52,670 bases of DNA. It comes from Mnemiopsis leidyi. Taxonomy: Eukaryota > Ctenophora > Tentaculata > Lobata > Bolinopsidae. Positions 13,801-26,500 of this stretch are shown piece after piece. The first letter of the stretch is position 1. The number at the start of each line of letters is the position of its first letter. A program made the position numbers and the translations under genes. The notes under the pieces were generated by a model, which saw only the letters and a program-made list of their open reading frames with translations, made no database searches and was not told where the DNA came from. The stretch lies in the NCBI GenBank assembly GCA_000226015.1, contig JH152986.1, forward strand, positions 305,507 to 358,176, in the 5' to 3' direction.

Positions 13801-14545
13801 TTGTTCGTTTTCGTGCAGTCTTATATTGCTTATCATTTGTCCACCGTCACATTCAGTGTGGTTTAGAATCCTTTAAAGTAGACTCAAAATTCGTTTATCT
13901 CAAGAAAATAAGCAGCGTGCACCCAGCTTGGCGATGAAGTAAGGAAGAAAAAAACTTAGCAGTTGTGCAAAAACAAATACCCGCAAACCACACAGCCTTT
14001 CAGTGCAGTCCACGGCCTTTGATAATGATTGTTTAGTTATGGCTGGTCTTTGAGTTAGATGCTCTTCTCCGACTAGTTGTGCGTAGATTTGACACCTGTC
14101 GTTTTACTGTTCAAATTTAAAAGCTTACTTTCGATTCAGAATACAGAAATCCGATCAATCGCCTTAAACATCGTGATAAGACTCGTTTGCTAAAAAGAAA
14201 ATGACAAATTAGATTCGGTTTGATGAGGAAATAAAATAAACAATACTAAAGCATCTGTATACGGATTAAATTCGTTAGCCTGCTAAGGCCGCGTTAGATT
14301 TTAAAAACATATAACTAATTCAAATCCCATTTGCATTTAGCAAGGACCCGCCTTAGGTAACCCATCCTGTGAGGAAAATGCAATTAATAGTAGCATGAAG
14401 TTACCATGCAAGGTCCGCAACTTACTTTGATTGACAATCAACACACACAAAACTCAAGTCTGACCCTCAAATAACGCTTCACGCTTTACATCCACATAAC
14501 ATGCTTGTCGACGTTTTATTTTCTAACCCCGTCATCGTTTTGTAG
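10833..14545. other. Upstream region of collagen gene 1; no confident coding gene
   Basis: Mostly non-coding sequence that should include the promoter of collagen gene 1. Two things stand out. At 12549-12590 a 42-base segment is framed by a strong polypyrimidine acceptor (ctctgtgcag) and a donor (CAG|gtaact); it could be a small exon. Around 13571-13615 two CCAAT motifs flank a CACGTG E-box (13594-13599), which is promoter-like but unproven. The longest open frame (13522-13866, 114 codons) looks like chance. The end of the region (14530-14545, ccgtcatcgttttgtag) is a good splice acceptor, so a further 5' non-coding exon is expected upstream. Confidence 0.45.
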
Positions 14546-14567
14546 GGATGCGCTAAGGCCCTGAAGG
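14546..14567 (+). promoter_or_regulatory. 5' leader of collagen gene 1 with two-codon upstream ORF
   Basis: After the acceptor at 14544-14545 the leader carries ATG CGC TAA (14548-14556), a Met-Arg-stop upstream ORF ending 11 bases before the main ATG. The same leader bases precede the start of collagen gene 2. The acceptor implies either a cis-spliced 5' exon or a trans-splice acceptor. Confidence 0.5.
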
Positions 14568-17500
14568 ATGGCATCTCGAAAATTCCTTGGAGTAGTTCTC
14601 CTCTATGCGCTCTTCGTAGCGTGTGTTCGAGCTGATGCTGAGGCCGACGCGGAGGCCGACGCTGACCCTGAAGCCGATCCCGCTGGATGCTGTTCAAGAC
14701 CCACTACATTCATCAAAGGTAACAAATTATGGGATACAGTGACACCCCAGTGAATTCATGAGAAAATAAAGCTCTTAACGCTAATTACTAGATTTATCAT
14801 CTGTGGCATCAACATTTCGACAGCATACACTTAACGAATCTAACCAGTGTTACTATTAATCCAGGTAGACAAGGTCCCCAAGGTGTACAAGGTCCCGAGG
14901 GTCCGGAAGGTCCCGCTGGTGCACCAGGAAGCCCCGGAATTCAAGGAGACAACGGCCCACCCGGACCCAAGGGTGAACGTGGTAACCCTGGTCTGGCTGG
15001 AACAAAGGGAATCCGAGTAAGTTAAAAGCAGTCAGATTGCAAAAATAGGATCAGAGTGCCTGCATTATCAATGAAAATTAATAACAACATTTTCGTTACA
15101 CAATAATCTCCTAGAACCGTTTCGTTACACAATAATCTCCTAGGGAGAACCCGGTTCTCGGGGTGCCCAAGGACCACCCGGAACTGACGGAGCTCCAGGT
15201 ATTGACGGACGTGATGGTCTTCCCGGTCTTGATGGTTGCAACGGTACCGACGGTACTGATGGAGCTCCTGGAGCCCCTGGAGCCACTGGTCTGAAGGTAA
15301 CAAATGTCAAAGTGTATACTTACTCGACAAATTCCCGTGTGTCTTATATAGATCAAGATTTAACATCCGTTTAAGACAGCTTTAACGATCTACTGTCTTA
15401 CAAGATTCATATTGATGTAATCATACGAATGTCGACTTGAGATTAATTTGAATTGTTTTAGGGAGAGCCCGGTCAAGATGGAACCCCCGGAGAACAGGGA
15501 GCCCCCGGAGAGCAAGGACCCCCCGGATCCATTCTTGATGGAGCCAAAGGAGAACCTGGTGAAAATGGTGAGGATGGTCTACCCGGTGCCCCCGGTGCCA
15601 AGGGAGCTCAAGGAGAGCCCGGCCAGAACGGAGAAAATGGTCAACCCGGACTCCCCGGCATTGCTGGAGCTAAAGGAGCAACTGGTGACGAAGGCCCACA
15701 GGGACCTCAAGGACCAACTGGAGAAAAAGGAGTCCAAGGAGAGGCTGGGGATAACGGAATACCTGGAAACCCTGGAGCTGATGGTGATAAGGGAGACCAA
15801 GGAGCCACCGGCGAAAAGGGAGACGCTGGCGTTGGTATTCCCGGCGAAGACGGAGCTCCTGGCGAGCCTGGAGTTCCCGGAGAAAAAGGTGAAACTGGAA
15901 TGCCCGGTACAGCTGGACTCAAGGGAGTTACCGGTGAACAGGGAGATAAGGGTGCACAGGGTGATCAGGGTGAGCAAGGACCCGAAGGGCCCCAAGGACC
16001 TCAGGGAGACGAAGGCGAGCGTGGACCAGCCGGTGCTGTTGGACCTAAGGGAGATACCGGAGATACCGGTGCTAAAGGTGCAACCGGGGATAAGGGGGAT
16101 GCTGGAGAGCCTGGCGAGGATGGTGTTGATGGCCAGCCGGGTACTCCTGGTAACCCCGGTCCCAAAGGAGACCCTGGTGAGACCAGAATAGACTCCATTG
16201 AAGGACCCAAGGGAGAGACTGGTGAAACTGGTGACCAAGGTAAGTTTATTATGGATGAAAAATGCTATTATACAAATTTCGACATTCAATTGGAATAACT
16301 CCAGATAAACTTTAAAATGCACCTGCCTAAAATTTTATAATAGATAATCAATCATATAAGTATAACATCAACTTCTGTTTAGGTGAGCCAGGCCAGAAAG
16401 GAGAACAGGGGGAAACTGGCGCCAAAGGAGAAATTGGAGCACCAGGACAAGACGGTACACCCGGAACCGACGGTAGCCAAGGAGACCAGGGCCAGAAGGG
16501 AGAACAGGGCGGAGCTGGCCTTCCTGGTATTGCTGGAGTTAAAGGAGAGAAAGGAGAAACCGGTCCCGAAGGACCTCAAGGAGCACAGGGTATAATTTTC
16601 TTTGAGTTATCAAGCCGTTTTCGTTATCAATCAGATTTAAGTGAACGTTGCAAATTGCAAACAAATTCTTCGGAGGAATTTTCTATCAAATGTTTCAACG
16701 GAAAAATTTTAGGTGAACCTGGGTCCGATGGTAATCCTGGAGCCGACGGCTCGAAGGGAGAAGCTGGTATCCCTGGAGATGCCATCGAGGGCATTAAGGG
16801 AGCACAGGGAGAGCAAGGAGAAAAAGGAGACCAGGGAGCCGAGGGACCCCCAGGACAAGATGGTGTCTCCATCAAGGGAGAGCCCGGTTCCGTTGGACTA
16901 CCTGGAGTCTCTGGCTTGAAGGGTTCTCTCGGGGACAAAGGAGAGGTTGGCGATGAGGGTCCTCAAGGTGATTATAGTGATTGCGAGACTATATAATATG
17001 CTGCCCACTTTCTCATTATGTTTGTGATTTTTGCCGCAATCTAAAGACGAATTTTCTCATCAGCTTAAATATTACTGACGCGGACGTACGTTTGCACAGT
17101 GACACTCACAAATCATACAATTTGCAGGAGAACCTGGAGCTACCGGCGAACCTGGTGAGCCTGGTGAGAACGGAGCTGACGGAAGCAATGGCCGAGACGG
17201 AAACCCAGGAGCAAAGGGAGAAATGGGAGAAGCGGGAGCCACTGGAGAACCCGGAACACCCGGTGTCGACGGTAACCCTGGCGAAAACGGAGCGGATGGA
17301 GAAAAAGGAGCTCAAGGACCTCAAGGAGATATGGGACAAAAGGGAGAACAGGGAGTAGAAGGTGAGAAATTCAGAATATAGAAGCTTACTGATTAATTTG
17401 TTAGTTTTTCAGTTAATTTTTCAATGATTAGTTCATATTTTGGAAACTTTTAATCATAAAGTTTTTTTCTAATCACCGTATTCATACAGGTCTTCCTGGA

Positions 17501-20500
17501 ATCGCTGGACCCAAAGGAGCTCAAGGAGAACCGGGAGCCAAGGGAGCAGCAGGTGAAGATGGTGCTAACGGAGAAAAGGGAGAGAACGGCATGGACGGTA
17601 TCAACGGAGAGAATGGTGCTGATGGAGCTAAAGGAGAACCTGGCGAGACCGGTGAAGCGGGTCCTAAAGGAGAAACTGGAGATACGGGTAACGCTGGTCC
17701 TCCCGGAGCCCCTGGAAGCAAAGGTGCAGAAGGACCTGAGGGAGAAGTTGGACCTGAAGGAGATCCAGGTATTCCCGGAGTTCCCGGCAACAAGGGTGCT
17801 ACTGGAGCTGTTGGTGAAAAGGGAGAACAAGGAGCAGCTGGCGAGGAAGGCCCTAAGGGCGAAGCTGGTGTCCCTGGTACCCCCGGACAAAATGGAAACG
17901 ACGGTAGCAACGGAGCCGCCGGAGATCAAGGACAAAAGGGAGACCAAGGACCTCAAGGACCTCAAGGACCACAAGGACCTACTGGAGAAGCCGGAGATAA
18001 CGGATTGCCAGGAACCCCCGGAAGCAAGGGACCTCAAGGGGAGCAAGGAGAACAAGGTGATAAGGGTGAAACCGGAGCCACTGGTCCAGAAGGTGACAAG
18101 GGAGCCCAAGGAAACCCAGGAACAAACGGTACCCCAGGAGAAAACGGAACACCCGGTGTCCCCGGAACCCCCGGACAAAATGGACAACAAGGAGAACAAG
18201 GACCTACCGGACCGCAAGGAGACAAAGGGGATCTAGGAGAAAAGGGAGAGGCTGGACAGAACGGAGAACCCGGAGAACCTGGCCAAACCGGACAAGAGGG
18301 TCTACCCGGAGTTCCCGGAGAGAAAGGTAATTTACTTGTCCGATTTGGAAGTTTCTATTTTCCTGCTCATGAATCCAATTTTATAGAGCAAGGTATCAAT
18401 GATCATAGATACTTGCCGTTATCCATTTTCAAAATTAATTATTCTTGTTTCCAAAACCAATGAGGTTACAACCCCTCTTTCCAGGCGCTCAGGGTGAACC
18501 CGGAAACCCAGGAGCTAACGGAGCTAACGGTGAGCCAGGAGACCAAGGACCTCAGGGAGAACAAGGACCACCAGGACCCGAGGGACCTCAGGGACCTACC
18601 GGAGACCAAGGAGAGAAGGGAGAACCGGGAGAGAGCATCAAGGGAGAACAGGGAGAACAAGTAAGTTGTTTGGTACTTGTGAAAGTTTAGTGTGTGGTGC
18701 GATAAGCTGATAACCGTGGTTCCATCCGTGTTAATGTGATACTTGATTGTTTAGACATTAACAGGACGGTGAGTGCAGTGTGTCCATGTAGGAAAATGTG
18801 TTCAGCAAGCTCGAGTGCTTTAACTTTTCAGAGTCATGTTAACCGTCTATTTGGGTCAACTTAAATTTCAGTGTGAAAATAAATTGAAAATTTGCAATTT
18901 CGGGTTCCCGTTTTAACATGATAAGCAACATGTGCAGCCAATAACTTTTTGATACGCTACTATTGTAGCAGAATTATGTCTGACAAGACACTATTACTAT
19001 TGCAGCTGAATGACGTTGATACGCTACAACTGTAGCCAAATACTTTTGATACGCTACTGTTGTGGTCGAATTCCTGTCGAAAACCTAGTTTCGTAGCTGA
19101 ATTTTCTTGATACGCTACGTTTGTTGCTGAATTTCATTTTTCATCTAAATGTTGCAGCTGAATATTCCCTGATACGCTACATTTTTTTGTAGCCGAATTT
19201 TGTTTGAAACGTTTGTGATGGCTTTTGTCTAAGAAGAAAGATGTTCCATATCATAAATACTTGTCATCCTGCGTGCAGCACTTTTTCTGAACTCTTGCAT
19301 CCTCTTTGTACGAAAAATTGCAGGGTGAGCCGGGAAAGCCAGGCAGCAACGTCAAAGGGGACCAGACTTTCATTCCTGGTCCACGTGGTGCACCGGGAGA
19401 AGCTGGAGCTGACGGAAGCAAGGGGTCTACCGGAGAAAAGGGAGAAAAGGGTGAGGGTGGAACAGATGGCTCCCCTGGGTTACAGGGACCCCGCGGGATG
19501 AATGGATCACCCGGAGCAAAGGGAGAAGCTGGGCTTACCGGGATACCGGGATTAAAGGGAGTTGCTGGCGAGGCAGGGAGACCCGGGGTGCCGGGAAATG
19601 ATGGTGCAGATGGGGCTCCAGGTAAAAAAGGTGATTCCGGTGCTGGAGGAGTAGCGGGACCTGAGGGTCGTAAGGGCGAACCTGGCATGAAAGGGAGCCA
19701 AGGCATGAACGGGATTAACGGAGCAAATGGAGCAGCTGGAAAGGACGGAACTCCAGGAGAAGCTGGACCTCAAGGCTTACCAGGGGTTTCTGGTGCCAAG
19801 GGAACTGCTGGTGCAGACGGTCGACCTGGAGCTAAGGGCGAACGAGGAGCTGATGGACTGAACGGACTACCGGGACAGAGCATCACAGGTCCTCCTGGAA
19901 ATCCCGGACAACCGGGACCTCAAGGCATCGCAGGATCTAACGGGAAGGACGGCAGCAACGGACAGCCAGGTTCTAAGGGTAACAGTGGTGATATCGGTAT
20001 GAAAGGAGATCCAGGGTTTCCTGGTGTTCCAGGAGCTAAAGGAGTGAAAGGAGACACTGGTGCTGAGGGAGCTAGAGGTTTTCCCGGTGCTGATGGACGA
20101 GATGGCCAAAACGGAAGTCCGGGACAAGCCGGTCCTCGTGGCACTCCAGGAAGCCCCGGTCAACAAGGAGATCCAGGCCAGCAGGGTAGAGACGGTAAAG
20201 ATGGACCTTCCGGACGCAAAGGAGAACCTGGAGTACCAGGCTTCCCAGGAGTCCAAGGTTTGAAGGGAATTAAGGGAGAGCGCGGATCGCCAGGAGGTAG
20301 CGAAGGACCTGGTGTAATTGGACCTCCTGGAGCACAAGGAGAAAAAGGAGAAATTGGAAAAACAGGTTTGAGAGGAGAAAAGGGTAGCCCAGGAGAACCC
20401 GGAGTGCCTGGACAAGACGGTAACACTGGGCAAAGCGGCCAACCTGGTGTTGATGGAGCTGAAGGCCCTGAAGGCAAAGTGGTAAGTTCTTTTGACTTTT

Positions 20501-23500
20501 TAGCCTTTTATTTTATCATCAATCTACCACCAGACGACCTTTTTTCCATTCATTTCGCCACCAGGCACAATTGATTATTAAGCAAGCCGACTAACTTAAA
20601 ATTTTAGGGTCTACCAGGACAACCAGGATCGAAAGGAGAAAAGGGAGATCTAGGATCCAGAGGTTTCAAGGGAGAGCCTGGGAGACCAGGAGAAGGCCGA
20701 CAAGGACTTCCAGGAACTCCGGGAAGTAAGGGAAAAGCTGGAGAGTTTGGAAGTAAGGGTGAACCCGGTCGAGACGGTCGTGATGGGGAGCCAGGAAATG
20801 ACGGATATCCCGGAAGGGATGGAACTAATGGAGCTCCGGGCGTCGACGGAATCAATGGCCTTCCGGTAGGAATTCTTATAGTTGTAAAGTAGTTGTTTCT
20901 GATTCATTGCAACTCTTTTACAAACAGCAGGCAAAAAATCGATTCTCACAGTGAATGTGATCTCCTTAAATGGTTAGTCTTGATAGAGATTATTAGATCC
21001 CGTTAACAAGTAGTTTTTTTCAGGGACAAAAGGGCCAAATGGGAGATATCGGTCCTATCGGTTTACCGGGACCAGCAGGAATTAAAGGTTCCTCTGGAGA
21101 CAAAGGAGAGCCTGGAATGTGCCCAGCGAGGTGCGATGTCTTCCCCACGGAAGAACCAGACATCGGCGGCAAGGGTGGCGGTGAGGATGCTTTGGCAGGA
21201 GACCGGTCAAAGTTGAAAGGTGCGAAGGGTGACATGGGCCCAGCCGGACCTCAAGGAGACGTAGGACCACAGGGACCACAGGGACCTCAAGGAAAAACTG
21301 GGATCCAAGGAGATGCTGGCCAGGCTGGACAACCAGGCAGAGATGGTAAGCAAGGTCCACAAGGAAACCCTGGTAACTATGGCTTGCCTGGTATGAAGGG
21401 TGCTTCAGGCAGAGCTGGAATTGATGGGTCTAAGGGCCAAAAAGGGGAGGCGGGAAGAGATGGCAAACCTGGAGAGGGAGGGTCTTGCGGAGGGAACTGT
21501 GAATTCTTAGATTTCCCCTGCACCTGCGACACCCACATCATAGCTAGACACTCCCAAACAGACCGGGCACCTGCATGTCCCCCCAACTGGGTTGAGCTGT
21601 GGGACGGATACAGCTTGGTCTACTTCGAGTCCCAGGGATACGGACTAAACCAAGATCTAGGCGGAGTAGGGAGTTGTATGGAGAAGTTCCAGGTCATGCC
21701 CTTCTTGCAATGCGGTTCTAGAAACGTCTGCCAACATGGTCAGAGAACGGACAAGTCGTTTTGGCTGACAACCAACGGCCAGGACGACATCAAGGCGATG
21801 GCTCCTTTGAAAACGGAGGATGATATCCTTCCTTACATCAGCAGGTGCACGGTCTGTTCGGGAACTCAGTATCCTATGGCTCGCCACAGTTACTCCAACG
21901 ATATCCCTGACTGCCCTCCAAACTGGGAACGACTTTGGGCCGGGTACAGCTACCTGATGGTTACAGGAGGAGGTGGTGTAGGTGGTGGGCAGGACCTTGG
22001 GTCGGTTGGCAGCTGCATGGAAAACTTCTTCCTCCCGTCCTTCATTGAATGTGTGGGCCGGGGAATGTGCTCCTATTATGTCAACAACCTTGATTATTGG
22101 CTTGCTGCCAAAAAAGATCCCATCCCAGGTATGTTCGGTATGGGAAGGATTTACAATGGCCTTGACGAAATTCAAAATGTAGGACTTTCACGATGTTCCG
22201 TCTGTGCTAAGAAGCTGCCTTCTCGTAAAAAGAGGTACCTCTAAGTCCTCGCTGATAATTGTGATCAATATTTTTTGAATCACACCAAATTTTCTTGAGC
22301 AAATTTTCTCGAGATTGGGTCGTTTAGTATATGTGGGGATAGAATCATCGAAATATTTGCAATGTTTCGATAGCTGAATTTTTAATGTTTCTAAGTGTTC
22401 AGTAATTTTGGAGAGGTTTATAATGACATTTAAAAGTCGTGATAACTATATTCTACTCACACTTAGAGATATAAATGTTGTATATAACAAATAAATTTTG
22501 ACAATAATCTCAGTGATCCATGATTTTTGTAATTTATTTGATGAAATGGATATATTTGTATGTAGGTGTCTAATATACTTGTAATAATTGTTTTCATTTG
22601 CTAAATGAATTGTGTCATTAACTTTTACTTATGAAGTTTTTATTTGAATATTCTGTTTTATAAACCCGTGTTTTTATGATTCCAAAAATTGCTGTAAAGA
22701 ACAATCGGGAAAATTTGATGAAATTAAATAAAAAAATTAGAAGTCAAACTCAAAATAAGAACATTTTCTCGGTATTATCGCTTAATTCTATGGTTCCATA
22801 TAAGGAATGCTACCCGAAGTCCGAACCAACTTAAGCTTAATCCACAGAATTAAAAACAAAAATCATTCTTGAAACATTAGTTAAAGTCACCCTATAAATC
22901 GAGCGCAAGATAATAACGGCAAGAAAGGATGAAAGTAAGTGTGATGAAGGAGTGTAAAAGTGTGATGAAGGAGTGTGCGAGGAGTGTAAAAGTGTGATGA
23001 AGCAGTGACAATTAGAAAGGCTAAATCCCGGTAAGTAGTAGCGGTCTTGTTTTTCTTATAAAATAATACCCCTTTTGTGTAAAATAAAGCGATTGGACAG
23101 TCGATAAGGAAGCAGAAGTAATCTTTTACGAAAAACCGCGCTATTTTTTATGCCATACGGTACAAGACTCTGACCCTGATTTCATTTTAGTTTATGTTTG
23201 TCTATAAGGACCATATATCAGGCAATTTTTTTCTTTTTCGCATTTATGCATAACGTCGACAACCGCACAGCTTCTCCCATAAATTGAGATATATTGAGAT
23301 AGATTAAGATAGATTGAGATAGATTGAGATAGATTGAGATAGATTGAGATAGATTGAGATAGATTGAGATAGATTGAGATAGATTGAGATAGATTGAGAT
23401 AGATTGAGATAGATTGAGATAGATTGAGATAGATTGAGATAGATTGAGATAGATTGANNNNNNNNNNATAAATTGAGATATATTGAGATAGATTAAGATA

Positions 23501-26500
23501 GATTGAGATAGATTGAGATAGATTGAGATAGATTGAGATAGATTGAGATAGATTGAGATAGATTGAGATAGATTGAGATAGATTGAGATAGATTGAGATA
23601 GATTGAGATAGATTGAGATAGATTGAGATAGATTGAGATATTCAATAGATAGAGTTTAGTGCCTAATTCGTATATACCGCCATATCACGCCACATTCCTT
23701 GCAAATTACAAACCTCGATAATAATGAACCCCTGACTCGTTTAAAGTTCCTAACTCCTCAGTTGAAATAAGTATCAAGATCGAAGTTTTTCATTATTTTT
23801 ATTATTATTTTATTTATCATTTATTATCATTATTTTATTAAAAAACTAACGGGACGGTCATTTTTCTATCGCGAACAATTTTCATATGTGTGTTTTGACA
23901 CTTCATAATCAACTTGCCTGATCATATAGCTATCTAGCCCCTTTCATCACTTGCTCGTGTATCTTAGTACCGTGTATCTTAGTGTATTTTAGTGAAGCTT
24001 AGTGTATCATAGTGTATTTTAGCGTATCTTAGTGTATTTTAGTGAATCTTAGTGTAGCTTAGTGTAGCTTAGTGTATCTTAGTGTATCTTAGTGTATCTT
24101 AGTGTAGCTTAGTGTATCTTAGTTTATCTTAGTGTATCTTAATGAATCTTGGTGTATCTTAGTGTATCTTAGTGTATTTTAGTGAATCTTAGTGTATCTT
24201 AGTTTATCTTAGTGTATCTTAGTGTAGCTTAGTGTATCTTAGTGTATCTTAGTGTAGCTTAGTGTATTTTAGTGTATCTTAGTGTATCTTAGTGTATCTT
24301 AGTGTATCTTAGTGTATCTTAGTGTATTTTAGTGAATCTTAGTGTATCTTAGTGAATCTTAGAACCGTTTGGTGTGTACCTGTCACTTGTTCTTACCGGA
24401 CGGGAATGAAATAGGTTGAGATGCCTCAATTCATACTGATGATAAGTTGGCTGAAAATTGCGTAATCTACTGGTCGACAGAATTCTCGGGGAGGTGTCGG
24501 AAATGTTTTCTATCGCGTAACGGCGTTTATAAAAATTGATTGGTCGTATCTTGCTTCTTATTTGTCAATCGTTGTCACATGATGGAACCAACTTTCAACT
24601 CCTCCCAACAACTTTTTTTTTCTATTTTTTTGACAACAATTTTTACATCCCTTGGTATTAAAATAGACAGCCCAAAGCGTGACTGTATGGGTGAAAGTGT
24701 GTGTACTGTGTTTAAACAAGCGCAACTCGTAACTTCTACTTAAGTTTGTCATGGCGATGTAATCTATTCAATGATAGCAATACAACCATTTCAGGGACAG
24801 AATGGAGACCAAGGCGAGGCAGGCAACCCTGGAACTGACGGAGAAAAGGGAGCCACTGGCCCCGCTGGAGATCAAGGAGAAAAGGGAGAACAAGGAGAGC
24901 AAGGAGCTCAAGGTGCCCCTGGAGAGACTGGAGCTCAAGGGCAGCCTGGTCTAGACGGAGCCAAGGGTGCTGAAGGTCCTCAGGGTGAACAAGGTCCTCA
25001 GGGTGACCAAGGCCCCACCGGAGAGAATGGAGACCAGGGAATTCCAGGTTTGTTTGTCCATAATTTAGCTAGTAATGTATGTCTTAAATCGTGTCAGCAA
25101 CAGCCGCCAAACAAATCTTACCTCCCTCAATGAGCGAATCGCAATCGTGTTATAACCTTTCTAGGAGAAGACGGAGAACCTGGTGAGAAAGGTGTCACTG
25201 GAGAGCCTGGTGAAACCGGTCCACAAGGACCTCAGGGAGATAAGGGAGTCCAGGGTGCTACAGGAGAGAAGGGTCCCACTGGAGAACAGGGCGTGACTGG
25301 ACCTCAAGGAGAAACTGGACAGAAAGGTAAGCTTGAATTTTTCTATTTCCCATTTATTAATGTAAACCAGCGGGTTTGAAAACCATGAAAAATTGTTTAC
25401 TTTGATTTCTAATTCGTAAATAATTTATCCGCAGACCCATAATCCATTTAAACTATCTGCCCAGGCGAACAGGGAGATCAAGGACCACCCGCAGAAAATG
25501 GAATTCCTGGACTCTTCGGGAGTCCCGGATTCAAGGGATCCAAGGGAGAACAGGGAGACGAAGGTGCCGAGGGAGAAGTTGGAGAGGAAGGTGATGAAGG
25601 TCCAGCTGGATCTACTGCTGTCGGTGATCAAGGACCCAAGGGAGAACAGGGTGAACAGGTAGATAGTAAATTCTTGAATTGCTGTTTTAGTTACCGTTAA
25701 AGCTTGCTATTTAGCTTGTTTCAACAGCAAAGACAAAGATTGTAGAGCCTTGATGCCACAAACAAAAATATTAAAAACCTTATCAATAACAGGGAGAAAC
25801 TGGAGCCAAGGGTCAACCTGGAAGTGACGGAACCCCAGGAGCTGATGGAGCTCAGGGAGAAAAGGGAGAGACTGGTGCCAAAGGAGAACCAGGTGATAAC
25901 GGTGAGACCGGTCCTCAAGGAGAGCAGGGAGACCAGGGAGCTCAAGGCGAGGTTGGACCCAAAGGAGAACCCGGCAACAACGGAATGGATGGTGAACAAG
26001 GAGAAACCGGAATGCAAGGAGCCATTGGTGAAGAAGGAGCTCAAGGCGAACAGGGCGCTAAGGGTATTACAGGACCTCAAGGACCCCAAGGTACGGCACT
26101 ATACAGCAGATTAATTCTACTGCACAGTTGCATGCATTTGGGTACGCATTGCACATAGTTGTATGAATTTTTGCAGTTGGCTTCTGCATAACGGTAATAT
26201 ATAACTGTAATATACTAATATATTACCGTAACACAGTACTTTAATATATTACTGTAATACATTACTGTAATATATTACTATAACGTTTTATAGTATTATA
26301 TAACAGGGTTAAAAAAACTCATACATCATGCCGCGCCGCCAGGAGAAAATATTATCCTGTCGACACAGTCTGATTCGCAAATTGTTAGAAAACCCTAAAC
26401 TGTGTCCTTCTCTCAGGAGATCAGGGTGAAAAAGGTCTACCAGGAGCCAACGGAGAGAACGGAGTTGATGGAGATCCAGGTGTCCCAGCTGGGCTACCTG

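Noticed and set aside
13522-13866. 114-codon open frame upstream of gene 1
   Set aside because: No domain pattern, no splice partners and promoter-like motifs inside it. Its length is within chance expectation for 14 kb of non-coding DNA.
1-14500. CRISPR arrays, bacterial operons, prophage or virus-like genes
   Set aside because: No direct repeat-spacer pattern, ribosome-binding sites or recognisable viral or transposase domains. The tandem repeats are contiguous satellites without unique spacers.
19306-20574. A separate collagen gene starting at 19306
   Set aside because: The frame there would begin at TTG inside the polypyrimidine/acceptor region, with no ATG or signal peptide. The AG at 19322-19323 and phase 0 Gly start fit an internal exon.
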